Assembly (NCBI GenBank): GCA_015345905.1
Contig: JADDTR010000020.1
Span: 62,001 to 126,000 of the forward strand
Reading direction: 5' to 3'
DNA: 64,000 nt
DNA from: Aotearoamyces nothofagi
Lineage: Eukaryota; Ascomycota; Leotiomycetes; Leotiales; Tympanidaceae
The notes beneath the pieces were generated by a model, which did not search any database, was not told where the DNA came from, and saw nothing but the letters and a program-made list of their open reading frames with translations. The translations under genes and the position numbers were made by a program. Every line of letters starts with the position of its first letter. Within the stretch, counting starts at the first letter, position 1. Positions 1 through 11,582 of this stretch are shown here, one piece after another.

Positions 1-890
1 GGTTGACGTCAGTGAATTGGACGTGAACGACTGATACAAAGAACCATTATTTGGAGTTATGGTAGCATGGTATTATAGACAGCGTTTTGCAAGCGGCCTT
101 CGTTTTTTGCAAATATGGAATGTAACAGCTCTCGTGAAATGTAGGGACGACGTATGAAGTGTCGGGCTCTTTATAATTGGTCGCATTGCTCGGGTAGAAT
201 GGAGAATGGAATCAATAGATCTATCTAAGATTCGACGTTACATCACCATTACGTGCAACTTCATATTGCCGGGATGCGAATCTTAATTGTACCACAGCTG
301 TAGATCGACGCTCAATTAGTGCCATTATATTTGTATTTCCAAGTGATCTTTGGGTCCGAGCAACATGGAGTTCAGCTCAGCCCGTCTCCGAAATTACAGC
401 AAACGCGAAGCGCGTCGAGATTTAACGGGTAGACTGGGGGCTGCAGCTCCACTACCTTGACTACATGCACCTCCTGCTGGCGCCGCCCACCCGGAAGAAA
501 ACTGGATAACTCCAGTTTATAGAAGAGGCAAGCAATTACCATCACACCTGTGCTATATCTAATATAGCTACTAATATGCTCAGTAGTGATATGCCTGGTG
601 TCTTCTAGCTGCGTGTCCCGAAGCTTCTTTTCGCAATTACTCAACTGTAACAACGTCATTTGCGAACATTTCGACAGTCGACAGGCCATTATCTGCCCGA
701 TTACAGCCACGATGCCAAGTGCAGCTTGCCGGGCCATTCGATTTGTGTCAGATCGCCCATCGGCCACCCGTGGTTCAAGGTTGTCGACGTCTCTTACTGC
801 TCGGATATCCTCTTGAACAAGATATTCTTGCATTGGCCACTTCTAGAACAGTAGCTCGGGCTTTCTATCAGACACAACAACTAGCGGAAG
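1..890. other. Upstream region, no convincing gene
   Basis: This is the left edge of the window and the probable promoter of the TBC gene that starts at 891. A 153-codon open frame runs on the minus strand at 372-833. Its product would have two short hydrophobic stretches and a basic tail, but I recognise no domain, and it lies head-to-head with the TBC gene only 57 bp away. I would not annotate it as a gene without expression or homology support. Confidence 0.3.
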
Positions 891-3341
891 ATGGATATCG
901 GAAACGGACATGGCAATATGCAGAGTACATCTGGCCGGGATCTTGAAGAAGCCCGTATAACGAAGCAACAGAGTATGAAGTTAAATCTTTATCCAGGGAG
1001 GCCTCATCCGTCCAACTCCAGACCTAGTTCCCCTATCGGACCCGATACGCCTCGAGGTCCGCCAGTATCCTATTCAGCTGAAGCGGAAAACTATACAAGC
1101 ACAAGGACTATGGGACAAAGGCATGGTACCCCACAACGCTCTACCTCTGACGACTCCTATCGTTTTGGCACAGGCTCAGTACCTCATGCTCACCATCTTC
1201 GACATCGACAATCAGAAGCTTCTAGGCTCCGTATCCTAAGCAATGGCAATGGCTCTCCAATGGCCGGTGGACGCCATCTACATGCGGCACCAGCTTTAGA
1301 TAATTTCTCTCGACCTCGAAATACGGGTGTGAAAGCTAACGAAGAATTATCGAAATCACCGTTCTATGGCTCTTCTACGTTTCCACTTCAGCCACAAGCT
1401 GAGAGTATCCTTCGAAATCCCCGTTCTGGAGACAGAGGTCTCTCTAGATCTTCAACATCAGTCAACAGTCTCTCGTCCATACCACAGCGACCTTCTACAT
1501 CTACTGCTGACTATTCATCTGGAGATGCATTTATATCTCGGCAACGAAACTTTAACATATCGAGCTCTAAACCAGGTATAGGTAATACTGAATGTAATAC
1601 GTGGGGCAACCGTCGGGAACCTGCCGTCCGACCAAACGATATTGACGGAGATGAGATGCGAGCAAGTTACCGTTCCGCTTTAACAACGAGCTCGAGTTTT
1701 CTTGGTACGAGCGGGACGGAAGCAAGTAGTGTAATGACTAGGAGTAGCTCGGCTACTTCAATGTTTGGAAGAGATGAGGGAATGAGCGTCGATGATGCTA
1801 TTGGGATGTATGAGGATGGATTTGCTGATTCTGGCCCTGAAGATGAATGCCCTTCAAGGCCGACATCAAGCCAATCTCAGAGAATTGAGCAAGTGAGGCT
1901 TCCCGAGGCCAAGAAAGAACTTCCCACAATGCCAACTAGGTCAAACACTATCATCCGAGATTCTTCTGCAATATTTCAGGAGCCTGGGCGATCTGATTAC
2001 TCTGATGGTTCTCGGCGCAGCATCGACGCCGAACATACTCCCAGAGCCCCCCAGCACCCACAAGACCCAAGAACACTGGAAGATAGGAGACCACGAGTTC
2101 GCCCAGGGACGGAGTCGAACTCGACTAAATTCGATAAGACACGTGATCGATATGGATTCCGCAAGAAATCGCAGCACGTCCCTCTGGAGTTATACGAGTC
2201 ATGGAACGGACGGTACATAGAATATCTGGCTCGCCGAAGAAAGAAGTGGGTCGCGTTGCTTAAAGATTCAGGACTACCTACAGAGAACCCTACTAGCTTC
2301 CCCGCGAAGTCCACAAAGTTAAAACGATTCGTACGGAAAGGTATACCACCCGAGTGGCGGGGAGCGGCATGGTTCTGGTATGCTGGTGGACCTGCGATGA
2401 TTGCTAAACATCCTAAATTGTACGATGAGTTAATTCAGAAGGCTGCAAATGGGCGACTAAGTGCGACAGATGAAGAGCTGATTGAGCGAGATCTTCATCG
2501 TACTTTTCCTGATAATATAAGATTCAAGCCTGATCCATCAGATGCTCTAGACAATACCAGGGACAGCACACTTACTGTCGTCGAACCAGAAACTCCCCTC
2601 CTGCAATCACTGCGCAGAGTCTTACAGGCTTTTTCTATATATAATCCTCGAATAGGCTATTGCCAGTCCTTGAACTTCCTTGCGGGCCTTCTACTTCTTT
2701 TTATGGATGAGGAGAAGTCGTTCTGGCTACTAAATATCATCACACGAGTCTACCTACCGGGAACACACGAAGTGAATCTCGAAGGCGCCAATGTTGATCT
2801 CGGTGTCCTTATGACAAGTATAAAAGAATCAATGCCTGCAATTTGGGCTAAAATAGGTGGTGAGCTAGACGGCTCTGCGGGTGACGGAAGAGTTTCCATG
2901 CGCTTGCCTCCTATCACGCTCTGTTGTACTGCTTGGTTTATGTCATGTTTCATTGGCACTTTACCAATTGAATCTACACTTCGTGTTTGGGATTCGTTCT
3001 TCTACGAGGGTTCCAAGACGCTCTTTCGCATTGCACTAGCGATTTTCAAGGTTGGTGAAGTGGAAATCAAAGCAGTCAATGATCCAATGGAGATTTTCCA
3101 GGTTGTCCAGACGATTCCTCGAAGATTAGTCGATACCAATGCTCTCATGGAGGCATGTTTTAAGAGAAGAAATGGATTTGGCCACCTTAGTCAAGGTACT
3201 ATAGAAGCAAGGAGGGCTGAGAGAAGAGCAGGCTATGCAGAAGAGCGGGCGATGGCTTCGGGAAATGTGCCACTAAGAAAGAATACTTTGTTTTCTAGAC
3301 GACGAAAGTGGGGAGCTGGCAGAACAATGGAGTCACCTTGA
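891..3341 (+). CDS. TBC-domain Rab GTPase-activating protein
   Basis: An uninterrupted 816-codon frame. The first roughly 470 residues are Ser/Pro/Arg-rich and look disordered. The TBC (Tre-2/Bub2/Cdc16) domain follows at about residues 480-740. Both catalytic fingers are visible: the arginine finger in the IERDLHRTFPD motif (Arg537) and the glutamine finger in GYCQSLNFLAG (Gln592). TBC proteins with this dual-finger pair accelerate GTP hydrolysis on Rab GTPases and so switch off vesicle-traffic steps. The C-terminus is short and basic. The start at 891 is the first ATG of the frame. Met28 (MKLNLYPGRP) is an alternative, because the residues between are not obviously conserved. Which Rab it acts on cannot be told from sequence. 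The kinesin gene follows on the same strand after about 600 bp. Confidence 0.93.
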   Translation: MDIGNGHGNMQSTSGRDLEEARITKQQSMKLNLYPGRPHPSNSRPSSPIGPDTPRGPPVSYSAEAENYTSTRTMGQRHGTPQRSTSDDSYRFGTGSVPHAHHLRHRQSEASRLRILSNGNGSPMAGGRHLHAAPALDNFSRPRNTGVKANEELSKSPFYGSSTFPLQPQAESILRNPRSGDRGLSRSSTSVNSLSSIPQRPSTSTADYSSGDAFISRQRNFNISSSKPGIGNTECNTWGNRREPAVRPNDIDGDEMRASYRSALTTSSSFLGTSGTEASSVMTRSSSATSMFGRDEGMSVDDAIGMYEDGFADSGPEDECPSRPTSSQSQRIEQVRLPEAKKELPTMPTRSNTIIRDSSAIFQEPGRSDYSDGSRRSIDAEHTPRAPQHPQDPRTLEDRRPRVRPGTESNSTKFDKTRDRYGFRKKSQHVPLELYESWNGRYIEYLARRRKKWVALLKDSGLPTENPTSFPAKSTKLKRFVRKGIPPEWRGAAWFWYAGGPAMIAKHPKLYDELIQKAANGRLSATDEELIERDLHRTFPDNIRFKPDPSDALDNTRDSTLTVVEPETPLLQSLRRVLQAFSIYNPRIGYCQSLNFLAGLLLLFMDEEKSFWLLNIITRVYLPGTHEVNLEGANVDLGVLMTSIKESMPAIWAKIGGELDGSAGDGRVSMRLPPITLCCTAWFMSCFIGTLPIESTLRVWDSFFYEGSKTLFRIALAIFKVGEVEIKAVNDPMEIFQVVQTIPRRLVDTNALMEACFKRRNGFGHLSQGTIEARRAERRAGYAEERAMASGNVPLRKNTLFSRRRKWGAGRTMESP

Positions 3342-3936
3342 TGAAGCTACGATCTCACAAAAATCATGAACTAATGGGTGAGGTATACAGCATAGGCATA
3401 AATGGAGTTGTGTATCTGGGTTTGGGATCGTGGGCATGTGGCTGATAGTTTAGCTATCATAGACATATGAAATGACTTTCTGTGCATAAGGCATATTTCA
3501 TAGACATGTGTTTAACGTGCCCTCATGGCCACATATTGTGAACTGGAGCTATACATAGCATGATTAGCATCATCAAGAACCGAAACTCTCACATTAGCTA
3601 TCAGTAAGGACTTCATAGGCAACATACAGCCATGACTTTACAGGCCTAGGGCGATTTCTAAGTAGTATATCAAATGCATATACGCAAAATAACAACTATT
3701 TCTTATCCTTTACAATAGATGAAATTACGAGTGCATACACTTATTTTATGATACCAAACAACTGTACAGGCCGCCTAGCTAAGATTGGTGGTGGTAGGCT
3801 AAGATGGCAATCCATCGTTGCTGGGTTAACCACCCAGCGTGTTGACTTTGGCGACATCACGATTGCGATAGCACATCGATTGTGAACATTTCTTGAGGTT
3901 TATACAAATTCAATCTCCAAAACCACAGCATCCAAC
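3342..3936. other. Intergenic, TBC 3' end to kinesin promoter
   Basis: AT-rich spacer between two plus-strand genes. No open frame, RNA gene or repeat was seen. It should hold the TBC terminator region and the kinesin promoter. Confidence 0.5.
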
Positions 3937-6356
3937 ATGGAGTCTCAACAAAAGTCATCTTCGGCACTCTTTCAGGTGTATTTACGCCTGCGACCACCGC
4001 CAACACCAAGCCAGCTTTATCCAAGCTTGACCACCCCAGAGCGTTTCCTAACAGTTGAGGAACCGTTAGAAAATGGCACCGATATCACTCCTACACATAT
4101 CACGCTCAATCCTCCTAATGATAATCGTCGAAGAGCGGTGGAGAAATTTGCTTTCACGAAAGTCTTTGAAGAGAGCTCATCTCAATTAGATCTCTTCCAC
4201 GGCACTGGTGTCATACCGTTAGTCGAAGGCGTCCTAGGATCGAAAGGAACTGACGGTAGAGATGGGCTTCTTGCTACACTAGGAGTTACAGGATCTGGAA
4301 AAGTGAATATATTGCGAATTACCTTTGGTTAGAAGAATAGATGCTAACACAGCTAGAGCCATACAATTCTTGGATCGCGAAACCAACGAGGCCTTACTCA
4401 ACTTGCACTTGACCTCCTCTTCCGCTCAATTTCTACAAGCGTGCTCGATCCTGTATCTACTATGTCCCTTCACACATCAGTTGCGGCGTCCGATGTCTCT
4501 GAAGCTCAGATCCTGTCTGCCCAAGGCTTTCTCGAGACTATCTATGGCGACCCGTCAGGCCTATCCCGAGGAAACTCGAGAGCAGCCACACCCATGAGAG
4601 TACGATATTCCAAAAATTCACTCCACACATCTGTTATTGACCTCTATTCGACTGTGCGTGGTGTCAGTACCGGCAGTCCTCAAAGTATTAGGATTGTTAG
4701 GGAAAACATTCCATATTTTCGCAAATGTCAGCCAGTAGCTACTAAAGTTCCTTCATACATGTCAACATCCTCAAAAGACAAAAGGCAGAGAGCTAAATAT
4801 TTATTCAAGGGTGACTCGGTGCCACCTTCTACCCCGCGACGAAACTTCCTACAACGCCCTTCCGTTCTCCCTCAAGTTCCAGATATCAGTTCTGTGACAG
4901 TGCCAGCAGACCCCAATGCGGAGTACGCCATCGTGATATCAATGTATGAAGTTTATAACGATCGTATTTTTGACCTCTTTACACCTGCGACCCGGACAGC
5001 GACCAACAAAGATTTCCGCCGGCGTCCACTGCTGTTCAAGCCTACTGAGCAATCGCCAGACCGAAAGGTCGTAGCAGGCCTACGGAAGGTCCTTTGTGGA
5101 AATATGAGAGAGGCGCTGATGGTCTTAGATGCTGGTCTCCATGAACGTCGTGTTGCAGGTACAGGGAGTAATAGTGTCTCATCTCGAAGTCATGGCTTCT
5201 TCTGCGTTGAAGTCAAAAAACGTCAAAAGGGAAGAGGCATGACATGCAGTAGATGGGGAAGCAGCGCACTTACTATTGTTGACCTTGCTGGTAGTGAAAG
5301 AGCAAGGGATGCTAAGACACAGGGTGCTACACTTGCTGAAGCAGGGAAGATCAACGAGAGCTTAATGTACCTTGGACAATGCCTTCAGATGCAGAGCGAC
5401 CCTGGCAATAGCAAAACAGTGAGTAACTGACATCCATTGTTTCTGCAACTGCTAATGAATTTGCTTACCAGCCAAATCTGGTTCCTTTTCGGCAATGCAA
5501 ATTGACGGAGCTCCTATTCTCAAATTCTTTTCCCTCCAGCAGTTCTTCTACAACAACCTCTCATCACCATCACACGCGCAACCCACAGAAAGCTGTCATG
5601 ATTGTGACGGCCGACCCAGTTGGTGACTTCAACGCGACATCACAAATGCTACGATACAGTGCCCTAGCACGTGAAATCACTGTTCCACGAATCCCATCCA
5701 TAACATCCACAATCCTCGCATCATCAATAGGCAGCCACCGTCCATGTTATTCCGGCTCACGAGGTACACCAAGTGAGACAGAGCGCGAGACGATGGAAAT
5801 CGCAGCATTAGAGATCGCACGAATGAGTGAAGAAATTGATGGATTACGAGACGAACTCGCGGCAACGACCCAAGCAAAGTTAGAGCTGGAAGCACATCTG
5901 CTGTCTGCTGAGGATCGAATCTTGGAGGTTGAGCAAGAAGTTAGAGAGGATTGCTGGATTGAGATGGAAGCTAAGATGGAAGGCGAAGTGAGGCGGTGGA
6001 AGGCAAGTTGGGAGGCAGAGCGGGACAGGAATGATGAGCACGTTGATAAGAAGCTTGAGATATTGACGAGAGGCATTGAAGTCAATGATGTTGAAGAAGA
6101 AGATAAAGAGAATCAACAAATAGAGACACTAGAGGGCGAGAATGAGAGACTCAGACGACAAGTTGCACAGTTCCAGCAAGAACTACGGGGACGAAGCCCT
6201 AGCAAGAAGAGTGCTTTAGGAGAATCTCGAGGATTCACAATAGAAGGTGCGATGGAAAAACTGAGAGTCAGTGGGGATGCACCGTTGTCTGTCAAGAAGG
6301 TGCGGAAATTGACGACCCGGAAGTGGGATTTAATGGACGAGGGGGATATGCTTTGA
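3937..6356 (+). CDS. Kinesin-6-like motor protein
   Basis: Three exons: 3937-4302, 4357-5418 and 5472-6356. The 54-nt and 53-nt introns have GT...AG ends, and the first has a clear GCTAAC branch point. Product 770 aa. The N-terminal motor shows a P-loop GVTGSGK (116-122) completed by Ser123 in the next exon, switch I NSVSSRSH (about 394) and switch II DLAGSER (about 431). A long Ser/Pro-rich insert of over 100 residues lies between the P-loop and the MYEVYNDRIFDLF strand. Such an L6-type insert, together with the divergent N-terminal motor region, is typical of the kinesin-6 (MKLP/KIF20/23) family, which acts on the spindle midzone and in cytokinesis. That placement is an inference. The last 200 residues form a Glu/Arg-rich coiled coil with a basic tail. 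The P-loop departs from the usual GQTGSGKT at two positions. Confidence 0.88.
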
Positions 6357-6685
6357 TTGAGTGATTTGATGGTTCATTGGCTGAGAGATACCATTGTTGG
6401 CGATGAAAATCGTGTACAGGATTTGGATTGGAGCACGCACGGTGTTGTGGCGTGCTACGGGTAGTTTCTATTATAATTTTACTTATCGGCATTTCAACAA
6501 CCCTCATCAAAAGCAGTGTTCCAGTAGATTGCGGCACTAAGTAAAACTAGAGGTTGAGAATGATGGCATTTCTTGACTCTAGAGTGCGAATTGCCCTTAA
6601 AACTTGACAGGGCGGTCTGTTCAGTTATGTACATGGCAATAAGCCTTCCAGTTCTCAGCACGACCCAATAACCACACCCCAAATA
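6357..6685. other. Convergent intergenic spacer
   Basis: Spacer between the end of the kinesin gene (plus) and the end of the membrane-tail gene (minus). Nothing else was seen; both 3' UTRs must lie here. Confidence 0.5.
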
Positions 6686-8543
6686 TCAATCAAGAAGATC
6701 CCCCAAAACCTGATCTACGTTGATCTCCCGTAGCCGAAACTCCCATAGCGCTTCAGTCGAGAGCATTCCAGCTAGAAACAAGTTAAAAAGTACCGCAGAC
6801 AGCGCCATAAAGATGGCAAAGACGAATGAGAATCTGAGCAGGCGGAGATATAGCGCGTCGACTCTTCCGGCCAATCGAATTCGCAATATTGTAAACATGA
6901 GAAACAGAGGAACTAGGACCACGATGAGGTCGTCGTCACCTTCGTCCATTGCGAAAAGATATGATAGGCGTGGTAATCGTATTTTGAGCTCAAGATAGGA
7001 GGCGATCAGTGTATTGTTTTCGTGGTCTAGTGCGATGCTATGAGTTGTATTGCTTAATGTATTGATGATGGGTATGAAATGCTACGGCTATAGCACTGTG
7101 CAATAGATTAGGAAAAGTTGCAGTCTATAAAATCTCTTACGGTGTGCTAGAATAGCTCCTGCTTGATAACTTCCTGGCCGTTTGTGTTATTGGCTTTTCT
7201 AATCACATCATTTAGGGAAGCTGCCAAATAAGCCTTGAACTTGCGGAGTTTGAGGTATCTGGAATAGGCACGACATATTCAGCCTTCCTTATGCTTGACC
7301 TCTACGCTCCTTGAAATTCCCTGATAAATCTCGTTGTCGGAAGCTCTTTGGTGCCCCCTGAGATGCCATCAGCTTCTAGGTCTGTCCAAGGAAGTTCTTC
7401 TGGTCTATTGCTTTGGAGAGGTACGAAAACCATCGATGTCGGGTTTGAGACGTGATACAAGGAAGAACTCGAGCTGGCGGTGGAGGGTGGAGGAGATGGC
7501 GTACGAAGCAGTGCTGAATCCAAGGCTTGACAGAAATCGGAATCGAACATTGACGATGGCAACGAGAGTGAGATGCTTGTCTCGTCTTGATCGTGACAAC
7601 TTGTGTCATGGTATTCTGAGGTGTCTAGCTCAAACCTGTGAGAGGGCAAACCTAGATTCCCGCGACTCGGTTCCGAAGCCGGCTCGTTCGAGGTGGATGA
7701 TTGCTCCGCCTGGTTCGCAAACTTGTCTACAAATCTTCTTTTGGATCTTCCATCGACGTTTCGTGGGTCAGCATCATGGAAATCCGGTATAGCCAAAACA
7801 TCTGTCGTAAGCAATGGGTCTGGTTGAGTCTCCTGGTTAGAGCATACTTGGGAGAGAACGGAAAGACACCGCCTGGTAAAGTGCCCCGACGCGCTAGAGT
7901 CTCCCAGACGTTCCAAATCTCTCGGTTTGTTTCTCCGAGGCTCACTGTTTGATGAATATTCTCGCCATCGATAGTACCTACTCAAAATTGACCTTCCAGG
8001 ACCAAATGTGGTCAAATTGTTTGCTGACCTATCTAAGACATCGGCGTCTCGTTGAGAGCTTCCTTCAACGTCTTGTGCCCTATGCTCTGGCGTTGCTTTA
8101 AAATGCTCAAAGTTGTCCGAATGTAGCTGTGAACTGATAACAGGTGAGTTTGTCAAACCTCTAGTCGACTGGTGAGTACTTGTGGAGGGGGTCCTGGTTA
8201 GCCAGCTCCATCTCGTGGATAGAGTGGGCCGGAACATATGAGAAGATCTCAAATATTCTCCCATGTTGTCTAAATCGTGCGAGTCGTGGTCCTCATCTCT
8301 GGTTTCGGGTGCGGCTGTAGTTGTCTGAAATTCTGAACCTCGACGAGATTCTCGATGTGTGATCCATTGAAGGACATTCTTGAAGCTCCAAATCGTGCCT
8401 GAATGGTTGCTCCTCTCGGCTCTTGTAGCTTCACGAGGTGGGGAGTTTGCTATTAAGGTATTGGGGACTAGATGATCTCGAGGTGTAAATGTAACCGGAC
8501 TTCCTCTGTGTTGGATGGTAATGCCTCTATTCGGGTAAGACAT
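6686..8543 (-). CDS. Unrecognised protein with two-helix membrane tail
   Basis: I do not recognise this family. Exon 1 is 8543-7306 and is Ser/Arg/Pro-rich, likely disordered. A 47-nt intron (7305-7259) leads in phase to an exon coding for a basic stretch containing YLKLRKFKAYLAASLNDVI. The next intron ends at 7082, and the last exon 7081-6686 is open for 131 codons. It codes for an acidic patch (MDEGDDD) between two hydrophobic helices, roughly LIVVLVPLFLMFTIL and FSFVFAIFMALSAVLFNLF. Two donors can start the second intron: gttatc at 7170, or the better consensus gtaaga at 7140. Both keep phase 0, but the second retains a TAG codon at 7149-7147. The long form would be 573 aa. The short form would be 449 aa and lack the membrane tail. 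A consensus gtaagt donor at 8718 suggests an extra 5' UTR or coding exon upstream. Confidence 0.6.
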
Positions 8544-9763
8544 ATTGAATATCTAGTCTCTTGTCATATGAGAAAACGACATGCCTAAGGAGAGCGTCTG
8601 TATAAATAATAAAAACTTCTTTAACCAGGAGAGAGTTTGAGAATTGAAAAATAAGAGCAGCATCGAAAAGTAGTCTAGCATGGAACTAAACAGGCTGATG
8701 TACAGGGAGAGGACTTACCTGAAAGAGGGCAACAGGCAATGTACATCTAGTGAAACTGTAACAAAAGAAATACTAAACTCCTTATTGACTCATAGTGACG
8801 CACATTTGTTATGTGGCTTGTACCACTGATTCAATACTTGTTGTGATTGTGACGTAGTGATTGACTATCAAAGTTTGCAATATAAGTGCTTGAGATAAAA
8901 CTTCTTTCACGAAGCAATCCGCATTCTCTGCATGTCTGTAGCATATAAAGATATAAAGAAACTGCCTACCAATTACTGATAATGAGATTTTCAACCAGAG
9001 TTGCAGTATGCATGGAGAATCCTTAGTACGGTAGTACTGTACAATAATTAATTCTTGAGAGATAATCTGTCAACAATTGACAAGATTTACAATTACACTT
9101 AGTCTCAACAGAGGGAGCATTGCTAAGCTCGACACTAGCAAGTGTCAATGTTTAATAAAGTTAGAAAATTAAAGATTTGGTAAATCCGAGACCTGGGTTA
9201 TTAAATTAAAACAGTATGCTAGACTCTCCTTGCCTCCTATATAAACCCCACAAGGCTCTTGTTTTAACTTTATTGCAGCAATGTCAACGATTGCAGACTG
9301 TTCCTCGTCTGGAACTATAAAACACTTGCCCAATATCCTAAAAGAATCATCCGCAAAAACGTGTAGAGATCAATATTTGTCGTCTCGGTTCTCGTGGTCG
9401 TTTTAGTTCTCGTCGCCGAAGGGACTCGGTACCGGACGAGGGTTTGTCGCCGTTAGACCTGCTACCGGGACGTACAAGATGACGGGTTGGGGATGGAAAA
9501 GAGTCGGATGTATAGATGAACAGACGCGTCTGGATCCATGTCCAGAATGCTAGTTCTGATACTGCAATTGAATGGTGGAATTATTGAGTCTTGTTTCGTT
9601 TCTTTTATATAAGTAGTCCGATAGACGAGAATCACGAAGACACTTGGGGGGGGTGAATCCTATGGGGAAGAAGGCAAACAGAAACTTCTTGTCGAATATC
9701 AACGAGAGTTTTAAATTGAAACTAAAGCCTTTAAAAGATCTTTATCTTTTCTAAGTAACGGGT
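8544..9763. other. AT-rich intergenic region
   Basis: About 1.2 kb without a supportable gene. The right part (8544-8800) is probably the leader of the gene at 6686-8543 and includes a minus-strand gtaagt donor at 8718. The rest is AT-rich with short A/T runs. A stretch around 9390-9640 is richer in GC and differs from its surroundings, but no coding frame or terminal repeat could be confirmed in it. Confidence 0.4.
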
Positions 9764-10771
9764 TCATTGGAACTGCTCTTTGCCAAAATCTCCCACCAAA
9801 CCCAACGACAGCTTCCCCCCCGTCGTAATCTCCTCCTTACGTTGCACGAGCTCATCAACGCTCCAATTGGAGCTTACGTACTTTCCATTAAGGAAGCCCG
9901 CATGTTCAGTAGCCAGCCAAACACCCAGACCCCCCACCAGCTCTGGAGAATCCGTCGAGAATTTCTTGAACAGCTCAACTGTCATGCCGGTGAGAACCAT
10001 CCCAGGATGCAGAGCGATCGCGACCACTTTCGGGTTCTCCGCAGCGATGAAGGCCTGGATCTGGAATGAGGCGAGTTTGGAGAGGCTGTAGCTTGTTAGG
10101 CCGGAGTTTACCTCTATGGCTACGCTGGAAGTCAGATTGATGATGTGCCCTCTTCTCTCCTTGCCGAGGAGATTGAGAAAGCCTTTGGTGGCGAGGAATG
10201 TTCCACGAATGTTCGTTTCCTAAAAACGTCCATCAGCACGTCGATACACTGCCCTGTCATCCCTGAAATACTTACAAAATCAGCCCACCACTCCCCGGTT
10301 GGCGAATCCGCAACAGCTGAAGGTCCCGACAAGGATCCAGCGTTATTCACCAGCACATCGGCGTGTCCGAATTTGGCCTTGACGGCCACCCATAGATTCG
10401 CCACTGATGCTTCATCCAACAGGTCTGTAGGAACAGCCAAGACTTCGATATTGCGGTCTATAGCGTGGATATCGTCTGCAACGTTCTCCAGCGACGAAGC
10501 CGAGCGGGAGACGATCACGATGGCTTTTGGGCCGGCTCTAGCAAACGAGGCCACGAACGACTTTGATGACAACTATCAGTAACGAAATGATGTAGGATCT
10601 ATGAAAGCTTACTCGTCGACCTAGACCTCTGCTTGCGCCAGTGATAACGACAACCTTTCCCACCTGGCTATTCGAGGGCGATGCTGGATCAATCGCCGGG
10701 TAGATATCGCGGTAGGTTGTCTTCGTAAATGCCTGTGCGTCAACAAAGTGGTTCGCTGGGAGATTTTCCAT
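9764..10771 (-). CDS. Short-chain dehydrogenase/reductase (classical SDR)
   Basis: Three exons: 10771-10613, 10560-10276 and 10219-9764. Both introns (52 and 56 nt) are phase 0 with gtaag-type donors. Product 299 aa, about the normal length for a classical SDR with a short N-terminal extension. Visible motifs are the cofactor-binding TGASRGLG (44-51), the structural NNAG (125-128), Ser179/180 in NLTSS, and the catalytic YSLSK (Tyr192, Lys196). Such enzymes oxidise or reduce alcohols and ketones with NAD(P)(H). The basic Arg pair after the glycine motif and the Ser-Arg after strand 2 (IVIVSRSA) would fit NADP(H), but that is inference. The substrate is unknown. The start was chosen at 10771 because upstream codons in the frame look like leader sequence. 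Confidence 0.9.
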
Positions 10772-11582
10772 TGTACTTAAGATGACCCGAGAGTAAATTT
10801 GATGATATTGGTAAGTATACAACAGCAGGAATTGTGCCAATGACTTGAGCTTGAAGCCACTTATATAGCAGCTTCGCAGCTCGCCATTTGCGTCCGGAAA
10901 TCGCAGCACACCATATTTTAGAGAGCATCGCCGGGGCTATGGTATGATATCTCTCATGTAATCTCCAAGCAGGATTTCTAATCGGGAAAGAGAAAGCTCA
11001 CCAGTCCTGATATCTCTCTGCTGCACCGTTTTGTATTGGCTGGGCTGAGCCTAGTCTCGATTCGGAAAACGGTCTCTGACGTGCATACAACTCCGTAATC
11101 CCATCTTGACCAGCACACCGCCTGTATAAACAAAAGTAGACGTCGAACGCTGTATAACACCACCGACGACCCAGGATTGCCATTCCCTTCTTCAGCATCT
11201 CGGTCCTCTCATACTCTCGCCCAACCTACGCCCTGAATTTGATACTATAATTACAAATGGCACAATTACTTAGTAAGCATAGGCTTGTAGCTTAGCAAGG
11301 TTTCTGATATTCACTGCCTTATATTAGGCATCTTTGTTGTTTGAAGCTGGCGTTAACAGATACCAAGTACACAAGCCATAGACTTCCTATTACATAGAGA
11401 ACGAGAGAGACTGTTTTCTGCTTCTACCCAAAATCTAGGAGGTTCGAGTAAGATGATTGAATATTTGTACAAAGCTCCATTTCTCTCTATGTATCTTGTT
11501 GCGAAATGTTTTATCGAGGCCAGACCCGCTTAATCTATGCTATACATTCACGATGGCTCTATGCAATGCCAACACTCCCAGC
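10772..11582. other. Intergenic, SDR promoter and Maf 3' region
   Basis: About 800 bp between the start of the minus-strand SDR gene and the end of the minus-strand Maf gene. Small open frames occur on both strands but none shows a known domain. No RNA gene or repeat was seen. Confidence 0.4.

Noticed and set aside
372-833. A 153-codon minus-strand frame head-to-head with the TBC gene
   Set aside because: No recognisable domain, no clear exon signals, and it occupies the probable TBC promoter; listed only in the region note.
9390-9640. A GC-richer block that at first resembled the leader of an LTR retroelement fossil
   Set aside because: No terminal repeat pair, coding frame or other diagnostic part could be confirmed, so it is left as unexplained intergenic sequence.
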